Shown in pieces: positions 18,128 through 26,483 of a stretch of DNA of 62,901 nucleotides. The stretch is from contig JAFLJS010000050.1 of assembly GCA_022712895.1 (NCBI GenBank), positions 1-62,901 of the forward strand, read 5' to 3'. The notes beneath the pieces are model-generated. The model saw nothing but the letters and a program-made list of their open reading frames with translations, made no database searches and was not told where the DNA came from. The DNA is from Desulfocapsa sp. (GTDB lineage Bacteria > Desulfobacterota > Desulfobulbia > Desulfobulbales > Desulfocapsaceae). The position numbers were made by a program, and so were the translations under genes. The number at the start of each line of letters is the position of its first letter. Positions within the stretch are counted from its first letter, which is position 1.

Positions 18128-20131
18128 TTATGCGCTTAGCTCTTCACGAGTTAAGCGCTTTTTTGTTGGGACGAGGATTCTAGTGAGAACCTCATTGAGC
18201 TCCTCTACCAGAAATGGTTTGGGAACTACGCCGCAAAACCCATATTCTTTATAGTTGGCCATTACCGGATCATTGGCATATCCACTGGAAACCAGGGCTT
18301 TGACGTCTGGGTCGAGGGTACGAAGCTTTGCAAGGGTTTCCACTCCTCCCATACTTCCAGGTATGGTTAGATCCATGATCAGTAAATCAAAAGGTGTGTT
18401 GTTCTTCTGTGCCTGCTGATACATTTTTATGGTTTCGTGACCATCTGTGGCAGCACTACTTTCACAACCCAGATAGTCGAGTATTTCCGTAGACATCTCT
18501 CGAACGAGTTCTTCATCATCCATAATCAGGATTCGTCCCCTGATGGGAGTGGCAGTGTCGTCTGCTGTTTCAGTGATCTGTGCGTCCACCTCATGGGATA
18601 CTGCGGGTAGATAAATTGTGAAGGTCGTTCCTGCATTCGCTTCGGAATGGACCTGAATCAGCCCGTCATGATTCTTGACAATCGAATAGGATATGGCCAG
18701 TCCCAGGCCACTTCCAGACTGTTTGCTGGTGAAATAGGGATCAAAAATTTTAGAGAGATGTTCTTTTTCTATGCCGCACCCCTGATCTTTAAATTGTAGT
18801 TTGACATACTGCCCTGGGGGGAGAGGAAGGTTTGTTTCCGGTTTTATGACTATATTCCTGCCACGAATGGTGATGGTTCCGCCACCTTTCATGGCCTGGC
18901 TGGCATTGATGACAAGATTTTGAGTAACCTGACTGAGTTGTCCCTCGTCTGCTTCCACTGCCCAAAGATCTTTGGAAAAATCATATTCGCAGTTTACATT
19001 AGATCCCCTAAGGATGAAGGCTGTGGAATCAGTAATGAGGTCATTGATGGTTGTTGTGCGTTTGATGGGTGCCCCGCCTTTTGAAAAGGTAAGGAGCTGT
19101 TGGGTTAATCCTTTTGCTCTAAGGGTGGCTTTTTCTGTATTCTCAAGGTAGCTGCGTATCTTTTCTGGAGAGCCTAGGTTAATCTTTGCCAGTGAGACAT
19201 TGCCAAGGATAGCAGCCAGGAGATTATTAAAGTCATGGGCGATACCGCCTGCCAGCACCCCAAGTGATTCAATTTTCTGGGCCTTGTGCAGTTCTTCTTC
19301 CATCCTTTTTTTCTGAGTGACATCTCGAAAGATACATTGGGTTCTCACTGGTTTCCCATCAATGAACTTGCAGATGGCGTTGCCCTCGATGCTGATTTTT
19401 TGCCCATCCTTAGAGACGAAAACAGTGTCGATATAGTTGATTTTGGGTTCTTGAATTACTTTTTGGAAAGTGTCAATACAGTGATCCTGGCAGTCAGGGG
19501 ATATCAGTTGAAAGATTGAGAGGTCGGAGATCTCTTCCTCACCATAGCCAAAGGTTTCTCTCCAGGCACGATTAACGAAGAGGAGCTGGCCGTCAGGGGC
19601 TACCAGTTGAATCAGGTCAGTGGCGTTTTCAAATAGCTCCCGGTATTGTTCCTCACTCTCCATCAAAGCTTGGGCATTTATTTGACGCTCACTGAGATCT
19701 CGGAAGACACCAGTCATGGCCACTGCCTTGCCCTTTACAAAACGGGTACTGCAACGACCTTCAACGTTTATCTTTCGCCCATTTTTGGCAATAAAGACGG
19801 TGATGTTTCGGTCGATCTTCTCTCCTGCCAACAGATCCTGGAAGATCAGCTGGCATGGTTTAAGGCATGCTGGATCGACAATATCCATGAGCCGGAGAGT
19901 TTTTAAATCTTCATTGCTGTATCCAAGGGTTTCCTGCCAGGCCCGGTTTACAAAGAGGAATTCTCCATTCGTAGTAACGGAATGAATAAGATCCGAGGTA
20001 TTGTTTTTCAAGGCATCAAAATATTGTGCTTTGTTTTTCAAAGAGGCTAAGGCTTCGTCACGCCTGGCAACAGTTCGTTCTAATTCTTTAATCTTTTGAG
20101 CTAGCACTGTTGGGTCAAGTTCTTGAGTCAT
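18128..20131 (-). CDS. PAS-PAS hybrid histidine kinase with C-terminal receiver
   Basis: A 667-residue soluble kinase without membrane segments. An N-terminal coiled coil (~8-35) is followed by two PAS domains (~40-155 and ~165-280), a dimerisation domain with [14 protein letters not shown] (His near 298), a HATPase_c domain ending in GSGLGLAIS and a receiver domain (~530-655) with phosphoacceptor Asp in [14 protein letters not shown] near residue 585. The two PAS domains are related: LFVNRAW plus ETxGY occurs in both, suggesting internal duplication. The last codons double as the tRNA-Arg terminator on the other strand. The ligand of the PAS domains and the downstream partner are not visible. 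Confidence 0.94.
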   Translation of the reverse strand: MTQELDPTVLAQKIKELERTVARRDEALASLKNKAQYFDALKNNTSDLIHSVTTNGEFLFVNRAWQETLGYSNEDLKTLRLMDIVDPACLKPCQLIFQDLLAGEKIDRNITVFIAKNGRKINVEGRCSTRFVKGKAVAMTGVFRDLSERQINAQALMESEEQYRELFENATDLIQLVAPDGQLLFVNRAWRETFGYGEEEISDLSIFQLISPDCQDHCIDTFQKVIQEPKINYIDTVFVSKDGQKISIEGNAICKFIDGKPVRTQCIFRDVTQKKRMEEELHKAQKIESLGVLAGGIAHDFNNLLAAILGNVSLAKINLGSPEKIRSYLENTEKATLRAKGLTQQLLTFSKGGAPIKRTTTINDLITDSTAFILRGSNVNCEYDFSKDLWAVEADEGQLSQVTQNLVINASQAMKGGGTITIRGRNIVIKPETNLPLPPGQYVKLQFKDQGCGIEKEHLSKIFDPYFTSKQSGSGLGLAISYSIVKNHDGLIQVHSEANAGTTFTIYLPAVSHEVDAQITETADDTATPIRGRILIMDDEELVREMSTEILDYLGCESSAATDGHETIKMYQQAQKNNTPFDLLIMDLTIPGSMGGVETLAKLRTLDPDVKALVSSGYANDPVMANYKEYGFCGVVPKPFLVEELNEVLTRILVPTKKRLTREELSA
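18132..18164 (+). terminator. Rho-independent terminator of tRNA-Arg, inside the 3' end of the convergent kinase gene
   Basis: GCGCTTAGCTC (18132-18142) pairs with GAGTTAAGCGC (18148-18158) over 11 bp with one G-U, loop TTCAC, then six T (18159-18164). It overlaps the last codons of the minus-strand hybrid kinase, so the same bases encode that protein's C-terminus. Confidence 0.85.
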
Positions 20132-20532
20132 TTATATGCCATTCCGGTTAATAGAAAAGAGGTTATATACTTCTTGTCGGGACACGTTTAAATTCCTGAA
20201 AATAATATCATGAAGATTCTCTGACGATGGCAGTATTACACATCGTGGTCGTTGTGAAGGCTCTTACTAAAGTTTTTAGCACTACGTGAGAGCTTTACCA
20301 TTTAGATGTTATTCCCTTCATTATTATATGTTTATTTAATCACAGTTTAAAAGTTTTTTTTAAAAATCTCTTTATAGGGGGGGCGGCATCCTACACTCAA
20401 ACCAGTAAAAGTTAAGCTTCGGTGGTAATCAAGTAAGATTCTGAGCTGAGCCAAATTGGCTCTTTAAGATGGCTTCTGATGGCGCAGTGCTAAATTATAG
20501 TAGGGAGCACAGTCATTGGATAATTCGGTAGG
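20132..20532. other. 401-bp intergenic region upstream of the hybrid kinase
   Basis: I see no gene or known riboswitch here. It contains one perfect dyad GAGCCAA-A-TTGGCTC at 20448-20462, about 70 bp beyond the stop of the small exported protein gene, with no T-run typical of a terminator, and a G7 run near 20380. Confidence 0.5.
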
Positions 20533-20988
20533 TTATCTGATTTCAAACTCAACAGTCTTAAAAAAACTATTTTCGATGGAAACAGTTAATACCCATTTAC
20601 CAATGCTGTCAGTGGAAAAACTATTCCCTGTTATGGTCCTCTTGAAAGGGCTGTTTTTCAGGAGGCGAAGCCATGAGTAAAATGTGAAAGGTGTGTCGGC
20701 GGTGACATTTAAGGAAACGGTGCTGTATCTATTCATTGTACCAGAGGCATTAGCCCAACTGATATCAGCTGTATATTTTCCTGGGGGGATGTCCGTAACA
20801 GTGACAAGGGCATAAATCGTGTCATATGGGGAAAAACTATTCTGGTTTTCAGATGATGAAATATCTGTGGTTAGTATAATTTCACTCTGCGTTATGCCCT
20901 CAGCAAAACCATGGGAAAAAGAAGAGTTAAGCAGGAGAACGAGGGAAAAGGTAGTAAGGAATGTTCTCCATGATAGTGTCGTACTCAT
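20533..20988 (-). CDS. Small exported protein of unknown function
   Basis: 151 residues. The first ~29 form a clear Sec signal peptide (hydrophobic core FLTTFSLVLLLNSSF, cleavage probably after GFA). The mature part is about 120 residues, rich in Thr, Ser and aromatic residues with alternating pattern, suggesting an all-beta Ig-like or CHRD-like fold (YALVTVTDIPPGKYTADISW, then KWVLTVSIENSFFKTVEFEI). No cysteine in the mature chain. I do not recognise the family. It lies 80 bp downstream of the lipoprotein gene on the same strand and may be co-transcribed with it. Confidence 0.72.
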   Translation of the reverse strand: MSTTLSWRTFLTTFSLVLLLNSSFSHGFAEGITQSEIILTTDISSSENQNSFSPYDTIYALVTVTDIPPGKYTADISWANASGTMNRYSTVSLNVTADTPFTFYSWLRLLKNSPFKRTITGNSFSTDSIGKWVLTVSIENSFFKTVEFEIR

Positions 20989-21068
20989 CTTTTCTCCATA
21001 GTTTGTAATGGCTTTGTTGCTACGGTTTGGTGAAATGAATTCTCATCTTGTAAAATTTTAACGTGTTA

Positions 21069-21611
21069 TTACCGTATGTGTGGATTACCAGGTGTGCCTG
21101 GCATATTTACAGTATGCCGGTATTCAACGTTGTTCATATGAGCCTGTGAACCTCTTAGGCTAACATCCTGAATTACGCAGAGTTCGTTTTCACCGACAGT
21201 TATGGATGTTCTTGCGACTTGGTTGTATTTCGAAAATACTATTTCATGTGTTCCCGGCGGAACACCGTTTATTCTGAAATATCCGCTTGAATTAGTTGTT
21301 GTTCCGAGTTGTCCAATGGCAACATGGACACCTTCAATCGTGCCGTCAGCAAATGCGGATTGCACAGTCAGTAAGGATTTTAAGAAACCAAGCAGAGAAT
21401 ATTCTTCAGTACTTGTAGAATATTCTTCACTCTCTGTGGATTTCAGCATTGCCAGAGTGATTGAGCTTACATTTCCCTCCACACTGGAACTACCGGAACC
21501 GGATACCGACCCACCACCTCCACTACTGCTACAGGATGAAACAAATATCCCAACAGTAAATATTGTTAATATGCTGAAATGTCGAAAGTATTTGTTATGT
21601 TTTTGCTTCAT
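21069..21611 (-). CDS. Lipoprotein with a carboxypeptidase-regulatory-like (beta-sandwich) domain
   Basis: 180 residues from ATG 21611, chosen because AAGGAG stands eight bases upstream; an in-frame extension to 21668 has no such support. A lipoprotein signal peptide ends in VGIFVSSC, followed by a Ser/Gly-rich linker (SSSGGGGSVSGSGSSS). Residues ~85-155 resemble the CarboxypepD_reg fold: GTIEGVHVAIGQLGTTTNSSGYFRINGVPPGTHEIVF, with the typical turn SSGYFRINGVPPGTH. Such domains are common in surface-anchored proteins. Ser after the Cys suggests outer-membrane sorting by the enterobacterial rule, which may not hold here. Function unknown. Confidence 0.75.
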   Translation of the reverse strand: MKQKHNKYFRHFSILTIFTVGIFVSSCSSSGGGGSVSGSGSSSVEGNVSSITLAMLKSTESEEYSTSTEEYSLLGFLKSLLTVQSAFADGTIEGVHVAIGQLGTTTNSSGYFRINGVPPGTHEIVFSKYNQVARTSITVGENELCVIQDVSLRGSQAHMNNVEYRHTVNMPGTPGNPHIR

Positions 21612-22193
21612 TGAGTTCTCCTTCTTTTCGTAATTGATTATATGGAAAGTCTCTGTAAGACCTCCCACCTTCGAGAATATGAGAATCCTGGAATAGCGAT
21701 TCGCGTACGATTCTCACAAAGCATTCTAGCAAGTCTTATGCCAATAGAAAGGAGTTGATACGAAGTGTGCCTAGATAGGTGAACCTGAAAAAAAAACTAA
21801 TTTCAATGTAACCCACTTGAAGCAGTTATTTCCCGTAAAATGCAATTAAAAACCACTGCAAAAAGAGTTGGCTTTCTCTCATCTACTTCTTGACGCAGAA
21901 AGCCGCTACGGCAAGCATAAAATTGATACTGTAACCAGGAAAATTGTGAAGTTGTTTCAAAATGAGCAACCTTATAATAAGTCGAATTGGAGGTACAATC
22001 CTACCAGCGGGTGAGTAGGACCTGAGAACTCATCGTTCAGTTTTTTTCAAAGGAATGTGATCCCCCAAACGATAGCAAGTATGTTTAAAACTTAGTGGAT
22101 CTGCAATTTTAAAACTACTGTTTCAAGGCAGTTTCGTTTGTCGTATTCCCTGATCTGACAGACTGATTGGGGAACATTTTTTCATTTGTACGA
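21612..22193. other. Intergenic region with an open-frame fragment lacking a start
   Basis: About 580 bp between two minus-strand genes. On the plus strand, a frame from about 21856 to 22014 reads a plausible 53-residue fragment (KELAFSHLLLDAESRYGKHK, then a basic stretch, ending NWRYNPTSG before a stop) that has no ATG and an in-frame stop just upstream. It may be the 3' end of a decayed gene. I do not recognise it. The remainder shows nothing identifiable. Confidence 0.35.
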
Positions 22194-22925
22194 TTACGAT
22201 CGTTTACGCATAACACATTCCATTTCAACTAGTAGCTGGTTTGAACGATCACGGGTAACTTGGTACATCCCTGTCAGGGAAAACCCAAGTTCCTTGAAAT
22301 ATTTGAGAGCGTCTATGTGGTCAGGCATGTCGGCGTAGAGTGGGATCAACGATATCTCGGATTGAAACGCTTCAATGTGTTGTATAACTATTTGAGCACC
22401 TTTTAGAACTTCTAAATCATAGCCCTGAGTATCCATTTTTAAATATGGAATAACGGTATCTATTTCTGTGAGTGTACACAAATTATCATAGACATCATCA
22501 AGGCATTTTACTTCAACTCGCTCTATTGATTCTATGGGTGTATCTTTGGCAAAGAGTTGCTTTGCATATTTGTTGGGGGTGAGAAATGAGGAAAATGTAG
22601 ACAGCTGAGTCACATTAATGTCAAGAAACTCTTTTTGAGAACCAAGGCCGTAAGGGCAAACGTGCCAACGTGGATCGTTCTTTGCTTTTGCCTTTAATAC
22701 TGTAATATTTCGAGCGACAGGCTCAAATGAAATAATATGGCCTTTGTATCCGTTTTTACGTAAAAGAATTGCGTATTGCCCGATGTTGGCGCCTACGTCC
22801 AGAACAAGATTGACTCCAATTTGTTTAAATAAGACTCCCAGGTGTGCTTCCAAAGAGGGGTGTCTACGTTTAATATGAAGCAGATCATAGCCAAATAGTT
22901 TGGCAAAGCGGCGATGGAATCTCAT
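22194..22925 (-). CDS. FkbM-family SAM-dependent methyltransferase
   Basis: A 243-residue Rossmann-fold methyltransferase. SAM motif LVLDVGANIGQYAILL is followed by IISFEPVARN, PYGLGSQKEFLDINV and PYLKMDTQGYDLEVLKGA, the hallmark order of FkbM family enzymes. These methylate sugars of glycolipids or polysaccharides, or small molecules. It is a single gene with gaps on both sides (over 150 bp to the ClC gene). Its substrate is unknown; a surface-glycan role is plausible given nearby LPS genes but not shown. Confidence 0.88.
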   Translation of the reverse strand: MRFHRRFAKLFGYDLLHIKRRHPSLEAHLGVLFKQIGVNLVLDVGANIGQYAILLRKNGYKGHIISFEPVARNITVLKAKAKNDPRWHVCPYGLGSQKEFLDINVTQLSTFSSFLTPNKYAKQLFAKDTPIESIERVEVKCLDDVYDNLCTLTEIDTVIPYLKMDTQGYDLEVLKGAQIVIQHIEAFQSEISLIPLYADMPDHIDALKYFKELGFSLTGMYQVTRDRSNQLLVEMECVMRKRS

Positions 22926-23077
22926 TGTATGATTTGTGAGTATTGGAGTTAACTGAAAAAAATTGTAAAGTATTGATGCCGACTCATATGGTTAAAAACT
23001 GATAGATAGCTTTCTGGCCGAAGCTTCGACTTTCAATTGTAAGACTCTAAAATACTGTTAAAGTTTCTTTTCGAGCA

Positions 23078-24868
23078 TCAGTCGTTTGAGCCACCGCAGG
23101 TAATCCTGATGGTTTCAGCTTTTTCACTGATACCTTTTTTCAGTACCTCATGGTTGTAAGCAGCAATCACATCGCGGCGTTTCAGCATTCCCACTACCCA
23201 TTTATTCTCCAGATCTTCAACCACCGGGATTTCTTCAATTCCTTTGACATCAAAGAGTTGCATAGCTTTATACAGTGTGTCGTCAGGAGTGAGCATGATC
23301 ACGTCTCTTGAGCAGATACCGCCCACGAGATAGCAGACTCGTTCTTCTTCAGCCCGGTGCAGGATGTTTTTCACATCCTGCATGGAAATAATACCAGTCA
23401 TTCGACCAGAATCGTCAACTACCGGGAAGTAAAAACTGTCTTTTGCCATCCTGAAGATTTCAAGCAAATGGTTGATGTTCGCCCTTTCCGATATGAAATC
23501 CACATCTTCAGTGATCGCCTTACCCACACGAATGGATTTCATAATGGCGGCTTCACGTCCTTCATGAATATCAATTCCTTCCCTGGAAAAATCGACGGTA
23601 TCGATGGAATCCTGTTTGAACTTCGTGGCGACAACAGTACCAATAATTGAGGTAAGCATAATAGGAACAATAATTTTATAGTTCCCTGTCATCTCAAAGA
23701 GAAGAAATATAGCGGTCATCGGGGCATGTGTAGATGCAGCAAGAAATGCTCCAATACCGACGGTTGCATAAGCGCCTGGATCTGCGGTGAGTGTTGGCAG
23801 GAAACGGTTGACAATATGGCCAAAGCAGCCACCAATCATAGCACCTATAAAAAGAGCAGGAGCAAAGACTCCACCGGCACCGCCAGAGCCAAGGGTTATT
23901 GCAGTTGCAATAATTTTTAAAAAGATAAGGGCGAAAAGCAGCATAATGGCACCTTCACCGTTTAAAACCTCTTCAAGAAACTCATACCCGTCACCCATGA
24001 TTTGCGGGTAGAAAATGGCTATGCAACCAATGATAAAAGCACCGGTGATTGGTTTTAGTTGAGGGTGGATAGGAAGAGCTGCATACTTATCTCGAACCCA
24101 GTAAAAAATATGAATATGACAGACTGCTACCAGGCCAACAATTAACGCTAGCAGGGCATAGAGAGGCATTTCCACAAAAGGATTAACCATGTCGTAATGC
24201 GGAATTGGAAATGCTGGAGTTTCACCATAGTAGGCTCTGGTAACAACAGTGGAGAGGGCTGAGGCAATAACCAGAGCGGCAAAGGATGATATCTCAAAGG
24301 TACCTAATAGCACAATCTCAGAGGCAAAGAAGATGCCGGCAATGGGTGCATTGAACATTCCGGCAATGCCGCCAGCGGCGCCTGCTGCGATATAAACCTT
24401 CATACGACTTCCTGAAACACGGAAGAATTTACCAACCTGTGAGCCAGCAGCACCACCAATGGCAGCAATAGGTCCCTCCACACCAGCTGAGTTCCCTGTG
24501 CCGATGGTCAGTGCGGTAGCCACAATTTTCAGTACGATCGTTCGTGCTTTAATATACCCGCCTTCAAGGTTGACTTTACGCAGGAATTTGGTGAATCCGT
24601 ATCCGTTGACTTCACCTGGAAATTTGAGTGAAAGGGGGATCAGTAAAACCATGCCACTGATGGGGATAAGAGGTAACAGCAAGAGATGCCAGCCACCGAG
24701 TTCGATGCCAAGAAGTTCCTTTCCACCATCCATAAAAATGGCATTCACCCAGTGAACAACAGTACGAAAAATGATATTACAGACACCGGCCATAAGACCA
24801 ATAACAGTGGCAATGATCATCATTCGGGTATTTTCACCCGGTAGGAATGTGCGCAGTTTGATATTCAT
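23078..24868 (-). CDS. ClC-family chloride channel/transporter with two CBS domains
   Basis: 596 residues. About ten to twelve membrane helices carry the family motifs GNSAGVEGPIAAIG (gating Glu in GVEGP) and GSGGAGGVFAPALFIGAM, followed by a cytoplasmic region with a CBS pair (~455-585: MKSIRVGKAITEDVDFISER, then MQDVKNILHRAEEER, then VMLTPDDTLYKAMQLFDV-type repeat, CSRDVIML near the second). Such proteins exchange or conduct chloride or other anions across the inner membrane, with CBS domains sensing nucleotides. The start is set to ATG 24868 because it overlaps the dGTPase stop in ATGA, an organisation typical of coupled genes; an in-frame GTG at 24889 is the alternative. Confidence 0.92.
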   Translation of the reverse strand: MNIKLRTFLPGENTRMMIIATVIGLMAGVCNIIFRTVVHWVNAIFMDGGKELLGIELGGWHLLLLPLIPISGMVLLIPLSLKFPGEVNGYGFTKFLRKVNLEGGYIKARTIVLKIVATALTIGTGNSAGVEGPIAAIGGAAGSQVGKFFRVSGSRMKVYIAAGAAGGIAGMFNAPIAGIFFASEIVLLGTFEISSFAALVIASALSTVVTRAYYGETPAFPIPHYDMVNPFVEMPLYALLALIVGLVAVCHIHIFYWVRDKYAALPIHPQLKPITGAFIIGCIAIFYPQIMGDGYEFLEEVLNGEGAIMLLFALIFLKIIATAITLGSGGAGGVFAPALFIGAMIGGCFGHIVNRFLPTLTADPGAYATVGIGAFLAASTHAPMTAIFLLFEMTGNYKIIVPIMLTSIIGTVVATKFKQDSIDTVDFSREGIDIHEGREAAIMKSIRVGKAITEDVDFISERANINHLLEIFRMAKDSFYFPVVDDSGRMTGIISMQDVKNILHRAEEERVCYLVGGICSRDVIMLTPDDTLYKAMQLFDVKGIEEIPVVEDLENKWVVGMLKRRDVIAAYNHEVLKKGISEKAETIRITCGGSND

Positions 24869-26073
24869 CGTTTGCTTGGCACCTCGCACCCCACAAGTTT
24901 TGCCTGTTTGAGGAAGAAGTCGTCTGTCATACCAGCAATATAGTCGCAGACCATGGCAGCCGCTGAATGAGTGGCAAGATACTCGGAGTTCATATCTGTC
25001 ATAAGATCAACAGAGCCTGCTTTGATGCCATTTTGCAGATGGTGCAGATAATGAGCAAAGAGTGATTCATAACAGTTTTTGATCAGAGGTAGGTTCTCTT
25101 TCGTTTTAGGGTGGAGGTAAATATTTGTATAGTTAAACTGCTTGAGCAGTTTGACCTGCTCTCCTATTTTCTCTGAAAATCCAATGTAGCCCGGTTCTTC
25201 AGTGGGGCTATCAGGTATAAAACTATTGGCAATAAGGTCTGTTACCAGCGTGTAGACGATTTCCCCATTGCTGTTTCCTAAAAGTTCTCTGCTGGATTTA
25301 GGTGTGTCCTGGCGCTCAATAAGCCCAAGCAGTATAGCATCTTCTATATCCCTGCCAATGTAGGCAACGGTATCAGCCATTCGAACCACGCAGCCTTCAA
25401 GTGTCATGGGGGCAAGTTTTAGGGTAGCGTCCAGTTGCTTTGCAGATAACTCAAGATCATGTTTGGTAAAATCTTTGTTACAGTTTGGTGAAATACGATT
25501 GGCATGAATTTCACCATCATGGCAGAGAATGCCGTCTAGTGTCTGTAGGCTAAGATTCCAGCCCCTTCCTTTACGTTCAAGGTGATCCAGAAAACGAACA
25601 GATTGAATATTATGTTGAAAGGAAGGGACATCATGTTTTGTACAGAGATCGGCGAGAAAGGTTTCACCGTCATGGCCAAAGGGAGCGTGGCCAATATCAT
25701 GGCCAAGTGCTATGGCTTCAATCAAATCTTCATTGAGTCGTAAAAAACGGCCTATGGTTCTGGCAATTCTGGAAACCAGTTGCACATGAAGAACACGGTG
25801 GGTTATATGGTCGTTTGATACGAGGCAGAAGACCTGCGTTTTATCTATATAGCGTGTGTAAGCACGAGAATGAATGATACGATCAGCATCGAGTGCAAAG
25901 GCCTGTCGGTATCCGACTCTCTCTTCTTTCTTGCGACGCACAGCAAAGGTACTGAGTGTGGCAGAAGGAGAGAATCGCTGTTCTTCATTCCCATTAAGAA
26001 GATCAAGGGTTGGAAGAAGATTCGTATGTGACTGGGCTGTTTGCATGATACTTTTTTTAGGAAATGTTATCAC
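24865..26073 (-). CDS. dgt: dGTP triphosphohydrolase-like HD-domain protein
   Basis: 402 residues with the HD metal site: RVLHVQLVSRIARTIGR, then ALGHDIGHAPFGHDGE (two His-Asp pairs) and, near residue 225, RMADTVAYIGRDIEDA. The enzyme family hydrolyses dGTP or other dNTPs to nucleoside and triphosphate, controlling nucleotide pools. Start is uncertain: GTG at 26073 or ATG at 26046 (MQTAQS); neither has a strong ribosome site. It is coupled to the ClC gene by ATGA overlap. A 190-bp gap separates it from the divergent SelW-like gene. Confidence 0.92.
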   Translation of the reverse strand: MITFPKKSIMQTAQSHTNLLPTLDLLNGNEEQRFSPSATLSTFAVRRKKEERVGYRQAFALDADRIIHSRAYTRYIDKTQVFCLVSNDHITHRVLHVQLVSRIARTIGRFLRLNEDLIEAIALGHDIGHAPFGHDGETFLADLCTKHDVPSFQHNIQSVRFLDHLERKGRGWNLSLQTLDGILCHDGEIHANRISPNCNKDFTKHDLELSAKQLDATLKLAPMTLEGCVVRMADTVAYIGRDIEDAILLGLIERQDTPKSSRELLGNSNGEIVYTLVTDLIANSFIPDSPTEEPGYIGFSEKIGEQVKLLKQFNYTNIYLHPKTKENLPLIKNCYESLFAHYLHHLQNGIKAGSVDLMTDMNSEYLATHSAAAMVCDYIAGMTDDFFLKQAKLVGCEVPSKR

Positions 26074-26264
26074 TTTGAAAGTTAATGTAAAAAGGAGTTA
26101 ATTATACCAGATTCAGTTGAAAAAGCACGTTCTCACGGAGAAAAGAATTGATAATTGGAAAATTGCTTCTTTTTGGGCGTTGAAAGACTATTTTTCTTAT
26201 CTTACGGAGTGTGTTAGAGTCGTGTCGATAAAGATTTTTTAATGAATTTAATTGGAGTATGTAC

Positions 26265-26483
26265 GTGAAAGTAAGTATCGAATATTGCACAAGTTGAAAC
26301 TATGGACCGCGTGCTTCCAGTCTGGAAGACGAATTGGTAAATGCATTTTCCGCAAATGTTGAACTCATCGCATCCTCAGGTGGAGTATATGAAGTTGTGG
26401 TTGATGGCAAAAACATTTTTTCCAAAAAAGTACTGAATCGTTTTCCTGAAGAAGGGGAGATCGTAGGAATGATAACACCCTGA
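26265..26483 (+). CDS. SelW-like (Rdx family) selenoprotein, Sec encoded by in-frame UGA
   Basis: A thioredoxin-like redox protein of 72 residues that appears only if the TGA at 26295-26297 is read as selenocysteine. Starting from GTG at 26265 (GGAG lies seven bases upstream; ATG at 26259 is too close to it), the protein begins MKVSIEYCTSU, giving the Rdx redox motif CxxU (Cys8, Sec11), then NYGPRASSLEDELV. Downstream SSGGVYEVVVDGKNIFSKK and a C-terminal NRFPEEGEI are family sequence. The stop TGA at 26481-26483 overlaps the recN ATG as TGATG. The stem-loop after the UGA (separate entry) fits a SECIS element. The SelW/SelT/SelH family uses the CxxU motif for redox chemistry; the partner is unknown. 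Confidence 0.9.
26314..26328 (+). promoter_or_regulatory. SECIS-like hairpin in the SelW-like gene
   Basis: CTTCC (26314-26318) pairs with GGAAG (26324-26328) around loop AGTCT; a sixth A-T pair is possible. The loop GU is at +23/+24 after the UGA codon, within the range of bacterial SECIS elements such as E. coli fdhF with its GGUCU loop. The hairpin is within coding sequence, as expected for bacterial SECIS. Confidence 0.75.

Noticed and set aside
20132-20532. Riboswitch in the gap near the G-run at 20380
   Set aside because: No c-di-GMP, cobalamin or other riboswitch core could be matched by eye on either strand.
26102-26290. Minus-strand 62-codon frame between dGTPase and the SelW-like gene
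   Set aside because: It overlaps the SelW-like start in antisense, has no family match and no ribosome site; the gap is the divergent promoter region.
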